Shown here one piece after another: positions 16,551 to 24,200 of a DNA stretch of 41,808 nucleotides. This stretch comes from Oceaniovalibus sp. ACAM 378. GTDB lineage: Bacteria > Pseudomonadota > Alphaproteobacteria > Rhodobacterales > Rhodobacteraceae. The translations under genes and the position numbers were made by a program. Where the stretch lies: contig NZ_VSJK01000026.1 of assembly GCF_008085915.1 (NCBI RefSeq), positions 1 to 41,808 of the forward strand, written 5' to 3'. A model generated the notes under the pieces. It was not told the DNA's origin. It searched no databases and saw only the letters and a list, made by a program, of their open reading frames with translations. The stretch's first letter is position 1. The number at the start of each line of letters is the position of its first letter.

Positions 16551-17177
16551 TCATTTGCGGATCTCCAGCAGCGGAATGGATGTGATCGACCCCAACCGTT
16601 CGATATCGAGGGTTACGTCGAGCACGTCGGTGTCGAAACGCACAGGGACATCAAATTCAAATCCGGCGCGGACTATGACGCCATTGCCGGGGGCGGTGGT
16701 AAAGGTGATTACGCCGGTCGTGGCATCCATCGTCCAGCCCGACATCTGCTCCGCCATGCCCAGCGCGACGCGAACCGTGCCTGCCACCGGCTTGGCAATC
16801 GTCCGCGTCCAGCTTTGCGCGCCGGAGACGTAGCGTTTCGACAGCTGGAAAATCTTCATGCTGCCGGTCCCGGTGCCAATCTGCTGGTCAATCGCGGTGA
16901 TCGCCTGCGACGGCAGGCAGGATTTGTAATCGGCCCAATCCTTGTAGCGAAACCCGTGCAGGCGACCATTCCGCGCCTCGAAGAACGCCACGACTGCTGC
17001 CAGATCGTCTGCACGGCGGATGCCATAGGCGACATCATAGCGACGACGGGAGTTCGCCCAACTGGCATTTCGTTCTTCGTCGCCCGAAGCCAACTCCACG
17101 ATCTGAGTGCGCCGCTCGGGACCGCCGCGTGCGCCGCGGCTGATAGTGTCGGGGAAACGAACCTCGTGAAATGCCAT
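16551..17177 (-). CDS. DUF2460 distal tail protein, RcGTA gp12-like
   Basis: 208 aa. The ATG at 17177 follows GGAGG at good distance and overlaps the tape-measure stop by one base. The N-terminus (MAFHEVRFPDTISRGARGGP), central RRRYDVAYGIRRADDLAAVV and GFRYKDWADYK are signatures of the DUF2460/TIGR02217 family. The C-terminal part (PVRFDTDVLDVTLDIE) is also conserved. It forms the distal tail ring joining the tail tube to the baseplate hub in RcGTA. It begins the GTA-like tail-tip block. Confidence 0.93.
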   Translation of the reverse strand: MAFHEVRFPDTISRGARGGPERRTQIVELASGDEERNASWANSRRRYDVAYGIRRADDLAAVVAFFEARNGRLHGFRYKDWADYKSCLPSQAITAIDQQIGTGTGSMKIFQLSKRYVSGAQSWTRTIAKPVAGTVRVALGMAEQMSGWTMDATTGVITFTTAPGNGVIVRAGFEFDVPVRFDTDVLDVTLDIERLGSITSIPLLEIRK

Positions 17178-19603
17178 CACATACCCCTCCGGCCCAGCGA
17201 CACGGCGCGGGCAATGTCGGCCGCAACCTGCGTGCGCGATGGTCGGAAGCTTTCGGCATCGCGGGCCATGATGGTTACATTGACGGCTGGCGCAGAGGAC
17301 TGGCCTTGGCCGTAGCCAGCCGCCTCCCGGCGCGATAGAACCCGCTCGCCGCGTTGCAGGATTGCCGGAACCTCATCCGGTTTGATCCCGGCCCAGCCGC
17401 CGGAATGCATGCGCGGTGCATTAGCAAAAGCTAGTGCTGGCACCATGCGGCCCGGTCCGGGTGATCCGACCACACCGCCCGCGTGCAGGACGTTGGCAAA
17501 GAGACCGCCTGCGCCGCCCAGCGCGCCCGAGAGCGCATTGGCAATCGGGCCAAGGATGAAGCGCCGCGCCGCCAGCTTCGCCAGATCGGCGATCATCGAG
17601 GTGACCAGGTCGCGGAAATCCAGCTTGCCGGTTTTGACAAACTCACCCACCGCGTTCTCGGCCGAGGTGAAGGCAGAGACCAGCGCATTGCCGATATCCC
17701 CGCCAATGTCGCGGGCCTTGGTGGCATAATCGGCAAGGGTGGCCACGGCGGCCTCCCATCCGGTCTTGGCCACTTCGGCGCCTGCTGCTGCGGCAGCACC
17801 CGCGCCACCGGCGGCCCGCCCAGCTTCGGTGACTGATTCATCCAGCCGGTCGGCAGCGTCTGTCGCCCCATCCAGTGCGGCTTCGCCCTCTGTGCCTGCG
17901 CCTGCAACAGCGTCTTTTAGTGCCTGCCAGCTTTGCATCGGGCGCGCGGCGGCGTCGGCCAACATGCCAGAGGCCTCGCGATACGCTTCGGCCCGGAATG
18001 TTGCCTCCTCCGCCATCCCCGTCAGGCCAAGGTCGGGCGTGGAGACATAGGTCTGCGCCATTGCGGCCGAGAAAGCTTCTGCCGCAGCGGTGCCTGCAGC
18101 AGCGGCTGATCCGGCGAAGGGATTGTCGATCCGGCCCAGAGTCAAAGGATCCAGTATGCCAATCCGCACCCCGCCTTCGCCCACAGCCCATTCCGGCAGG
18201 AGGGCGAGGGCGCCGTTCAGGGCATTGATAAAGCTGTTGATGCGGGTGACCACGCCATTCAGCATCGCCTCGACGCCGCCGATCAACCCGTTCGCTGCCT
18301 GAAACGCGAAATCGCCAATGGCAGAAGGCAACTGGCCCCAGATCGCTTTTACGGCGTCGTAAGCACCCTTGAAGATACCAGCCGTCGAATTGCCAAAGCT
18401 GGTCACAGCTTCTACCGATGACTGCATCGCGCGATAGACGATGGCCTGCAATCCGGCCCAGCTGGCCTCGATTTTCGACCAGGCAGAGGCTGCGCCCAGA
18501 CCAATGCGATCCCAAACCTCAAGCGCCAGATCCTTCAACAGGCCAATCGCTGCACCGAACCCGCCTGCGCCCGCGACCAGCCGGGTGAACTGAAACACCA
18601 ACTCGCCTGCACCGACGATCAGGGCGCCGATGCCTGTGCGGATCAATGCGCCGCGCAGGAACACAAGGCCCGTTGCAAGCCCGCGCACTGACAAGGCGGC
18701 CGCCGCGAGTCCTGCAACCCAGCGCCCAGCCATGAGGGCGGCGAAGGTCCCGGCGTAAGTCGTCAGGCGGCCGATGTTGTCGAAAAGTGCTGTGATTGCC
18801 ATGCCGATGGGGCCAGTCGCGCGCGCCATGTCTGCTAGTTTGGTGGCGATAGTCTCGAGGAATGGTGCTACGGCGACGGTCAGCCGGTTGACGAGGCCGG
18901 TCCAGATCAGGCTCAGCCGGGCAATTGCGTCGCCGGTGCGCTCGATCTGGGCGGCGTCGCTGGCGCTGACCGCGACGCCGAAATCGCGTACATCCTGCGC
19001 CGCTTCACGCAGAGTGGCGGAATCAATGCGCAGGAAGGCTAGCGCTGCCTTGTCGCCGAAGAGATCGGAGGCGACAGCCGCGCGCTCGGCTTCGGGGATA
19101 AATTGGTTCAGTGCCTCCTGGATGGCGATGATGCGTTGGTCGAGTGGCATCGCCTGCAATTGCGCCGCTGTCAGGTTCAATCGGTGCAAAGCCTCCACCG
19201 CAGATCCCGATCCGGTGGCCGCTTCCGACAGCCGCGTGGTCAGCTTCTTCGTGGCCTGTTCGATCTCGCCCATCGACACACCAGCCAGTTCCCCGGCCCA
19301 TGTCAGGGTCTGCACACTTTCCACCGTGGTCCGCATCGATTGCGCGAGTTTGGCCTGTGCGTCGACATTCGCGAGGCCCGAGCGGATCATCGCCACGCCA
19401 GCAGCGGCCGCCGCAACCGTCACAGCTGCCAAGGCAATCCCGGCCTTGCGGGCGAAGCTGGCAAGCCGGGCATTGGCTAGTTCCATCTCCGTCGACAAGC
19501 GACCGAAACCCCGCGCGCCAGCATCGCCGATACCTTCCAACTCGGCGCGCACCTGGCGGCCGCCTTCGGCGACAAGGCGGACGGAGACGCGTTTTTCAGC
19601 CAT
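17177..19603 (-). CDS. Phage tail tape measure protein
   Basis: 808 aa, AAGGAT upstream of the ATG at 19603. The N-terminal helical region (RLVAEGGRQVRAELEGIGDA) leads into long Ala-rich amphipathic helices, hydrophobic membrane-like stretches, and the lambda-type C-terminal signature (KTGKLDFRDLVTSMIADLAK, then GPIANALSGALGGAGG, HSGGWAGIKPDEVPAILQRG). It sets tail length and is thought to help DNA cross the inner membrane. It is much longer than the RcGTA tape measure, so the virion tail should be longer than a GTA tail. A vapBC pair separates it from the chaperone gene that normally sits directly upstream. Confidence 0.92.
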   Translation of the reverse strand: MAEKRVSVRLVAEGGRQVRAELEGIGDAGARGFGRLSTEMELANARLASFARKAGIALAAVTVAAAAAGVAMIRSGLANVDAQAKLAQSMRTTVESVQTLTWAGELAGVSMGEIEQATKKLTTRLSEAATGSGSAVEALHRLNLTAAQLQAMPLDQRIIAIQEALNQFIPEAERAAVASDLFGDKAALAFLRIDSATLREAAQDVRDFGVAVSASDAAQIERTGDAIARLSLIWTGLVNRLTVAVAPFLETIATKLADMARATGPIGMAITALFDNIGRLTTYAGTFAALMAGRWVAGLAAAALSVRGLATGLVFLRGALIRTGIGALIVGAGELVFQFTRLVAGAGGFGAAIGLLKDLALEVWDRIGLGAASAWSKIEASWAGLQAIVYRAMQSSVEAVTSFGNSTAGIFKGAYDAVKAIWGQLPSAIGDFAFQAANGLIGGVEAMLNGVVTRINSFINALNGALALLPEWAVGEGGVRIGILDPLTLGRIDNPFAGSAAAAGTAAAEAFSAAMAQTYVSTPDLGLTGMAEEATFRAEAYREASGMLADAAARPMQSWQALKDAVAGAGTEGEAALDGATDAADRLDESVTEAGRAAGGAGAAAAAGAEVAKTGWEAAVATLADYATKARDIGGDIGNALVSAFTSAENAVGEFVKTGKLDFRDLVTSMIADLAKLAARRFILGPIANALSGALGGAGGLFANVLHAGGVVGSPGPGRMVPALAFANAPRMHSGGWAGIKPDEVPAILQRGERVLSRREAAGYGQGQSSAPAVNVTIMARDAESFRPSRTQVAADIARAVSLGRRGM

Positions 19604-19673
19604 GGCAATGGATCCTTGAAATTCGGAGTGGAGCGTCTTACGTTTTACTTATCGATCTAGAGAGGGTATGATC

Positions 19674-19886
19674 ATGTCAGAGACAGCAACCCTGTCCACA
19701 AAGTTTCAAATCTCCATTCCCAAGGCGATCCGCTCAGCCCAAGCTTGGGAGGCAGGACTGACTTTTGCCTTCATCCCCAAGGGAACAGGTGTTTTGCTTG
19801 TGCCCGTCCCGAAGCGGGATGCGCTGAAGGGTCTCGCGCGCGGGGCAAACGTCGCAGACTATCGTGATCGAGAGGACCGCTGCTGA
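19674..19886 (+). CDS. vapB: VapB-like antitoxin, AbrB/MazE-type
   Basis: 70 aa from the ATG at 19674 (MSETATLSTKFQISIPKAIR), with GAGGG seven bases upstream; another ATG at 19668 is too close to that site. The N-terminal half is a SpoVT/AbrB swapped-hairpin DNA-binding domain (STKFQISIPKAIR). The C-terminal tail (KGLARGANVADYRDREDRC) is the flexible toxin-binding part. The stop overlaps the toxin start by one base. The pair is probably autoregulated by binding just upstream, in the 70 bases to the tape-measure start. Confidence 0.9.
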   Translation: MSETATLSTKFQISIPKAIRSAQAWEAGLTFAFIPKGTGVLLVPVPKRDALKGLARGANVADYRDREDRC

Positions 19887-20266
19887 TGGTCCTCGTCGAC
19901 ACATCGGCTTGGATTGAGTGGCTGATAGGATCCCCAACCGGGGACAAATTGACAAAGCACCTGCCGGAGCAATCTGACTGGCTTGTGCCGACGATGGTGC
20001 AGTTGGGACTGGCAAAATGGCTCACGCGTGAGGTCGGCGAAGACAAGGCCGACCAGGTGATCGCCTTCACTCAAGTTTGCCAGATCGTCCCGCTCGACAC
20101 CGAGATCGCACTTGCTGCCGCAGACGCCTGCCGCGCCCACAAACTGGCGACGGCAGATGCCATCATCTTTGCGACCGCACGCCTGCGCGGTGCTACTCTT
20201 TTGACATGCGACGCGCATTTCGACGGCCTTCCCGGTGTGACCTTGATCGCGAAAACCGGCACCTGA
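19886..20266 (+). CDS. vapC: VapC-like PIN-domain toxin with a catalytic Glu replaced
   Basis: 126 aa. PIN-domain RNase fold with Asp5 (MVLVDTSAWIEW), Asp91 (ATADAIIFAT) and Asp109 (LLTCDAHF). The second conserved acidic residue, Glu in relatives that read VQLELAKW, is Gly41 here (codon GGA at 20006-20008; one transition from GAA). PIN nucleases use this Glu for metal binding, so tRNA or rRNA cleavage may be lost or reduced. The module lies on the strand opposite the tail genes, between the tape measure and its chaperone. It could stabilise the prophage or have decayed to an antitoxin-only role. Confidence 0.9.
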   Translation: MVLVDTSAWIEWLIGSPTGDKLTKHLPEQSDWLVPTMVQLGLAKWLTREVGEDKADQVIAFTQVCQIVPLDTEIALAAADACRAHKLATADAIIFATARLRGATLLTCDAHFDGLPGVTLIAKTGT

Positions 20267-20273
20267 TCGGATC

Positions 20274-20609
20274 TCACTCTGATGGAGCGATCTGTTCGTT
20301 CAGTTTGCGCACCATCACCGCCTCGATCTCCGGCAGCAGTTCGGCGGCGATCAGGGGGTTGATCCCGAGGGCCTGTGCCAGAGCCAAGGCAGCCCCCATA
20401 TCCCAGCCCAGCACCGCGCCGGGGATCACGCGCAGCTGCCCGCCGAGGCGACCTACCAAGTCCCAGACCTGCCAGCCCTCTGGCGTTTGCGGCCGGTTCA
20501 ACCTTGTGGGGCAGTCGGGGCAGTTGCTCTCGCGGTCTTTGACGGGCGGGCAGGCCGCGCAATACCGGTCGCCCCCGCCGAAGGACCAGTCGGCGAGGGC
20601 GCGGAGACG
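20274..20609 (-). CDS. Tail assembly chaperone extension, made by -1 frameshift (GT-like)
   Basis: An open frame in -1 register that begins at the slippery site. It encodes 111 residues: first RLRALADWSFGGGDRYCAAC with a further CPDC pair (a possible zinc knuckle, CxxC-x9-CxxC), then a conserved helical part (GWQVWDLVGRLGGQLRVIPG, ALALAQALGINPLIAAELLP). A TTG at 20501 could start a free 75-aa product, but it has no clear ribosome site and would drop the Cys motif. The fusion with the upstream 115 residues would be about 226 aa. By analogy with lambda gpGT, this form recruits tail-tube subunits to the tape measure. Confidence 0.8.
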   Translation of the reverse strand, partial: RLRALADWSFGGGDRYCAACPPVKDRESNCPDCPTRLNRPQTPEGWQVWDLVGRLGGQLRVIPGAVLGWDMGAALALAQALGINPLIAAELLPEIEAVMVRKLNEQIAPSE

Positions 20610-20953
20610 TTTTTTTCCGCGTCCAGCAGCAGGCCGCGCGCGACGTATTGGGTCTGAAACGCCTCGAAGACGGGCCAGATTTCCAAGAGCGCATCGATGC
20701 CTTCAGGGCTGACTGGCACGATATTGCCTGCATCATCTCCGACACCCTCCCAATCCAGCACGGCGCGGCGGGCGACGGCTTTGGCCATAGCCAGCGCCAT
20801 TTCCTCTTGGGTGGCGTGCTCGGGCAATTCCTCAACGGCCAGATCAGCGCGGGCAGAGACCATCAGGGCGGTGGTCAGCGGGCCGACCAGCAAGCGCAGG
20901 CCGGGGGCGAGGTCCAGCCATTCGGGCGTGGCGGTCAGGTTCAGTCGGATCAT
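20498..20953 (-). CDS. Tail assembly chaperone, zero-frame product (G-like)
   Basis: 151 aa from the ATG at 20953 (MIRLNLTATPEWLDLAPGLR); the frame is open upstream into the tail-tube gene but this start fits the three-base spacing after its stop. Residues 1-115 form the conserved domain (LLVGPLTTALMVSARAD, ELPEHATQEEMALAMAKAVA, EIWPVFEAFQTQYVARGLLL). After the slippery codons the zero frame is a low-complexity Pro/Ala/Thr tail that looks non-conserved, the usual sign that the -1 frame is the functional one. It lies between tail tube and tape measure, the fixed place of G/GT chaperones in siphophages. Confidence 0.82.
   Translation of the reverse strand: MIRLNLTATPEWLDLAPGLRLLVGPLTTALMVSARADLAVEELPEHATQEEMALAMAKAVARRAVLDWEGVGDDAGNIVPVSPEGIDALLEIWPVFEAFQTQYVARGLLLDAEKNVSAPSPTGPSAGATGIARPARPSKTARATAPTAPQG
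20609..20615 (-). promoter_or_regulatory. Programmed -1 ribosomal frameshift site (A AAA AAC)
   Basis: On the minus strand the zero frame reads GAA AAA AAC, giving the canonical X XXY YYZ heptamer A AAA AAC. After slipping, the next codon CGT opens a stop-free frame to 20274. The register of both frames was checked against the start at 20953 and the TTG at 20501. The sequence just downstream is very GC-rich and could fold to stimulate slipping. Confidence 0.82.
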
Positions 20954-20955
20954 GA

Positions 20956-21894
20956 TCAATAACTCGCGATGCTGTTGATGAGGGCGGCGGTGCACATCCG
21001 CGCGGGGCTGGTGGCTTTCGCGGCCTGCCAATCGAAGCTGGCCTGCACACCCTGCGGCCCGGCGATCTCGATGCGCGGGCGCGGCAGATAGACGGCATGG
21101 GCCGTGAAGGTGAAACTCGCATTCGCCCCGAGGCTGTAATTGAACTCCAACTCGCAGGGCGTCCCGTCAATGGCTTGGGTGACCAGCGTCGCGTCGGAGA
21201 ACCGCACCTCGATCCGGCCGGTCAGCGCAGCCATGGTCGGGTCTGCCCCGTCGATGCGGCCATCACCCCTGATGGTTTCGATCCGGTCGAGGTTGTTGGA
21301 ATAGGTGATCTCGGCGGACACCACATTGCCCAAGCTGCTGCCGTTGCGCTTCACGGTGCCGTTGAAGTGACCGAAGCGTTGCAGGCCAAGAGCGGTCGGC
21401 GTTCCGGCGGCCGTTGTTGCAGCGATGGTTTCGCCTTGGGCGATCAGCTTTGCCGAGGCGGTCAAAAGGCCGGAGCGCTGCATTTGCCAGGACAGCTGAT
21501 CCAGCACGCAGCCGGAATACATCGCGAAACGCGGCACCTCGGGCATTGCCGTCTCGATCGACATGCTGGGCAGGGTCCAGTTGCCCGACTGGAAGGTGTG
21601 GGTCTTGGGCGTGGTGCCGGTGGTCGTGGGCTGGCCAAACGCCGCCTTCAGCCAATAGCCGAAGGCCTCGACATCAATGGGGATCACCACCTCGCCGTCT
21701 GATGTGACAGCATCTTTGATCGGGGCCAAAGGATCGCGGCCATAGCCTAGCAGTTCGGATTCCAGCAGCGGTTGTTCAGACCCCAGTGTTGTCCGGGCGA
21801 AGGGCATCAGCCGGAACCCAGTGACCGGCGGGGTGCCGTAAACCGTCTCATACGCAAGCGCCATCTGCGCCCGCGCGCCTTGCGCACGTGCCAT
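20956..21894 (-). CDS. Major tail tube protein
   Basis: 312 aa beta-rich protein (MARAQGARAQMALAYETVYG). The N-terminal Y-ETVYGTPPVTGFRLMPF, followed by an LESELLGYGRDP segment and a central EITYSNNLDRIETI-GDG motif, are typical of the phage tail tube family (Phage_tube_2 type). It polymerises into the tail tube around the tape measure. Its place between the tail terminator and the G/GT chaperone agrees. The length is near that of other Rhodobacterales siphophage tube proteins and clearly larger than the RcGTA tail tube. Confidence 0.88.
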   Translation of the reverse strand: MARAQGARAQMALAYETVYGTPPVTGFRLMPFARTTLGSEQPLLESELLGYGRDPLAPIKDAVTSDGEVVIPIDVEAFGYWLKAAFGQPTTTGTTPKTHTFQSGNWTLPSMSIETAMPEVPRFAMYSGCVLDQLSWQMQRSGLLTASAKLIAQGETIAATTAAGTPTALGLQRFGHFNGTVKRNGSSLGNVVSAEITYSNNLDRIETIRGDGRIDGADPTMAALTGRIEVRFSDATLVTQAIDGTPCELEFNYSLGANASFTFTAHAVYLPRPRIEIAGPQGVQASFDWQAAKATSPARMCTAALINSIASY

Positions 21895-21919
21895 GGGAGT
21901 CTCCTTTTATGGTGGGATG

Positions 21920-22342
21920 TCAGGCCAGAGGGCCGGTGGTGGTGTAATGCAAAACGACGGTAATCACCGCCGCCTTTAGCGCCGCCGCGCCCTCGATGGG
22001 CAGGTCGACCGAGGCCGGAGCTTCGGTTTCGACCCAGTCGCAGAGGCCGCCAAGCGTGCGGTCGGCTTCCAGCGCCGTACCGATGGCGGCGATCAGGGTG
22101 TCGAAAGCGCTGGCCCGGCCATTCGGGGCCTGGACGACGACCTCCAGCTCGGCGCGGTGCTGGTAGTGGTATCGCAGCGGTGACAGCGTCACCTCCGGTT
22201 CTCCAGGCTGGCCATCGCGTAGGATGATCAGACCAGCCGCCGGGATACGCTCGGGCGGGATTTCATCGCGCAGGATAAGGGCGGCAAGTGACAGCAGCCG
22301 CGCGTGCAGCGCGACAAGGATGGTTTCGCGGGTGCTGGTCAT
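21920..22342 (-). CDS. Tail terminator/completion protein
   Basis: 140 aa (MTSTRETILVALHARLLSLA). An N-terminal helix is followed by alternating strands (AAGLIILRDGQPGEPEVTLS, RAELEVVVQAPNGRASAFDT), then LIAAIGTALEADRTLGGLCD and a final strand pair. This layout fits the gpU-like tail terminator family, which caps the tail tube at its head-proximal end and stops polymerisation. Identification rests on fold pattern and position directly upstream of the tail tube gene rather than a sharp motif. Confidence 0.7.
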   Translation of the reverse strand: MTSTRETILVALHARLLSLAALILRDEIPPERIPAAGLIILRDGQPGEPEVTLSPLRYHYQHRAELEVVVQAPNGRASAFDTLIAAIGTALEADRTLGGLCDWVETEAPASVDLPIEGAAALKAAVITVVLHYTTTGPLA

Positions 22343-22450
22343 GTCTCAGGTCGATCAGTTCATGTTGTCAGTGCCATTGGTTTCAGGCCTTTCTAATTGG
22401 ACCATTCGACGGCTAAGCTGGTAATTGTTTTTGAAAGCTTGGAGCACGAA

Positions 22451-23257
22451 ATGGGCGTTGCTAAGACCATTCGCCACGGCAACCTTGGGAAACGAACCCT
22501 GCGGTTGGCTGAGAAGGATGGCAAATTCTACGGACTCGCCGATGGAAAAATTTGCGCCGAAGGAGATGACGCGGACCGCGTTTGGCTGCAACTGCACGAC
22601 GAGGCAGGCAAATCCGACCCGCGGTACTTCGGCTACTCCGGTGCGCGAAGTCGCTTCCTAAAGTTTTTCCCTAATGGTTTTCACTCCGACGGCTACGCCA
22701 ATCAGGAAAGAAACTACAAGCTCGCGGCCAAGAATAAGCTGGAAGCTGCTGCGCCGCTTGAAGAAGCGTTGACTGGATCTGGATTTGGTGAAGCTGTGCT
22801 TTCTGTTTATCGCGCGACGAACATGCTCTCACCCTTCGAAAAGACCAAGCTACAGGAGGTCTTTCGTGGCTCGAGCGCGGATGCGGTAATCCAAGCCGCG
22901 GCAGCTTTTGCAAAAAATGCTGACAAAGCTTCGCTGGTTCGGCTGGAAAACACGCTCAAACCGTTTGATTCCGCCAAATGGACCGTCGCGACCTACCTGC
23001 CGTATCTCTGGCGTCCCGAGCAGCATATGTTCCTCAAACCGGAGGTGACAAAGGACTATGCGGCGCGTGTAGGGCATTCATTCGCTTCGATTTACGAGGC
23101 GCGCCTAAACTTTAATGTCTATGTCAGTCTTCTGGATCTCGTTGATAGAACTACCGACGAACTCAACGATTTGAAGCCGCGCGATGGCATCGACATCCAG
23201 AGTTTCATATGGGTGGTCGGCGACTATCAGGAGGACCGCGAGGACATTTACACCTGA
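22451..23257 (+). CDS. Unidentified 268-aa cargo protein, possible defence-related gene
   Basis: Start at the ATG at 22451 (MGVAKTIRHGNLGKRTLRLA), with GGAG six bases upstream; the frame is open to 22397 without a ribosome site. Lys/Arg-rich N-terminal domain with FYGLADGKICAEGDDADRVW, a middle helical segment, and a C-terminal domain with WRPEQHMFLKPEVTKDYAAR and LKPRDGIDIQSFIWVVGDYQ. I recall a similar ending (PRD-ID-QSFIWV) from poorly characterised proteins near restriction-like genes, but cannot confirm it. It runs against the late operon between the DUF6441-like and tail-terminator genes, and its last 10 bases overlap the end of the former. It is therefore an insert (moron) with its own expression. 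Confidence 0.75.
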   Translation: MGVAKTIRHGNLGKRTLRLAEKDGKFYGLADGKICAEGDDADRVWLQLHDEAGKSDPRYFGYSGARSRFLKFFPNGFHSDGYANQERNYKLAAKNKLEAAAPLEEALTGSGFGEAVLSVYRATNMLSPFEKTKLQEVFRGSSADAVIQAAAAFAKNADKASLVRLENTLKPFDSAKWTVATYLPYLWRPEQHMFLKPEVTKDYAARVGHSFASIYEARLNFNVYVSLLDLVDRTTDELNDLKPRDGIDIQSFIWVVGDYQEDREDIYT

Positions 23258-23871
23258 AGCCACTTCGCCACGATCAGCCCCGGTACGCCGTCCACCGCGC
23301 GCTCCGCATCCCGTGCCAGATCCAGCCGTTTGCGCAGTTTGACCTGCGGCACCAACAGGAAGATCGGCACGGTTGCCACGCCGCGTCCGGTTTTCGACTT
23401 GGACGCCACTGCACGGCCCTTTGAATTCAGCCGCCCCTCTGCGACCAGCAGGCTTGGCCCGCGGCGGCGATAGATGAAACGTAGGCGTAGGCCGGTGCGG
23501 CGCTCCCACTCGCCGGGGGTAATGCGGCCACCCTTGGTGCTTTTCCCTGCGGCTGGGGTGGGGATGGCCAACCAGAACCCGTCTTTCGACCGGATCAGCG
23601 GCCCTTTGTCATGTGCGCCGATGATGACCGGGGCGTTGGACCAAACCAGTGCTGCCGCGTTCAGGCTGTCGCCGGATTTTGGGAAGCTGGCGAGGCGGAT
23701 TGAGTTGCCCAGCCGCGTCCCCAGCCCTGCGCCAGTGATCTGGCCACGCCAGGCGGATTTCAGAGAAATGCCCGCTTCTCGCATGGCGGCGGACACTGCT
23801 TTTTCGCCGGCTGCGATCTCGGCCTGCATCAGGGCGACGATGTCGGGGTCAAAGGCGATCTTCAGCTTCAT
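23248..23871 (-). CDS. DUF6441-like tail completion/neck protein
   Basis: 207 aa (MKLKIAFDPDIVALMQAEIA). A long N-terminal helix with AGEKAVSAAMREAGISLKSAWR is followed by a basic, beta-rich body (SFPKSGDSLNAAALVWSNAP, IIGAHDKGPLIRSKDGFWLA) and many Arg/Lys residues near the end. It fits the family found between head-tail joiner and tail terminator in Rhodobacterales phages, in the position of HK97 gp10 or lambda gpZ. It probably helps connect tail to head. Its start overlaps the upstream gene end by four bases. Confidence 0.68.
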   Translation of the reverse strand: MKLKIAFDPDIVALMQAEIAAGEKAVSAAMREAGISLKSAWRGQITGAGLGTRLGNSIRLASFPKSGDSLNAAALVWSNAPVIIGAHDKGPLIRSKDGFWLAIPTPAAGKSTKGGRITPGEWERRTGLRLRFIYRRRGPSLLVAEGRLNSKGRAVASKSKTGRGVATVPIFLLVPQVKLRKRLDLARDAERAVDGVPGLIVAKWLQV

Positions 23872-24182
23872 GATGGGCGCAGGTCCACTGACCAGATCAG
23901 CCGTTCGCGGTCGCGGATAGGCTCCCCTTGAACAGTGAAGCTGTCCGCGCCAATGACAATCAAATCGCCGGGGCGAGGGTCTGGCAGGTCGGAGACGCGG
24001 ACGTCCACCATCATGGTGTCGCTGACAAACCTCGCAGCCCCGAATTCGGTGATGCGGTCCGGGGCGCGGCGGATCACGCGGATCGGGCGTTCCTCCGAGG
24101 TAGTGGCGGAAATCCAGACTGCGGCCGCCGCCATGGACGGGTTGGCATAGATGCGGTCCATGGCGGCTGCGAAAATGGTCAT
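23868..24182 (-). CDS. Head-tail joining protein, gpFII-like
   Basis: 104 aa (MTIFAAAMDRIYANPSMAAA). Small beta-barrel type with VWISATTSEERPIRVIRRAP, then MVDVRVSDLPDPRPGDLIVI and SFTVQGEPIRDRERLIW. The PGD-I-I--D-FTVQG-P--D pattern is usual in the FII/phage_H_T_join family that closes the portal for tail docking. It sits immediately after the capsid gene. Start and stop are coupled by overlaps with its neighbours. Confidence 0.75.
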   Translation of the reverse strand: MTIFAAAMDRIYANPSMAAAAVWISATTSEERPIRVIRRAPDRITEFGAARFVSDTMMVDVRVSDLPDPRPGDLIVIGADSFTVQGEPIRDRERLIWSVDLRPS

Positions 24183-24200
24183 GATGATTGCCCCAACCCG

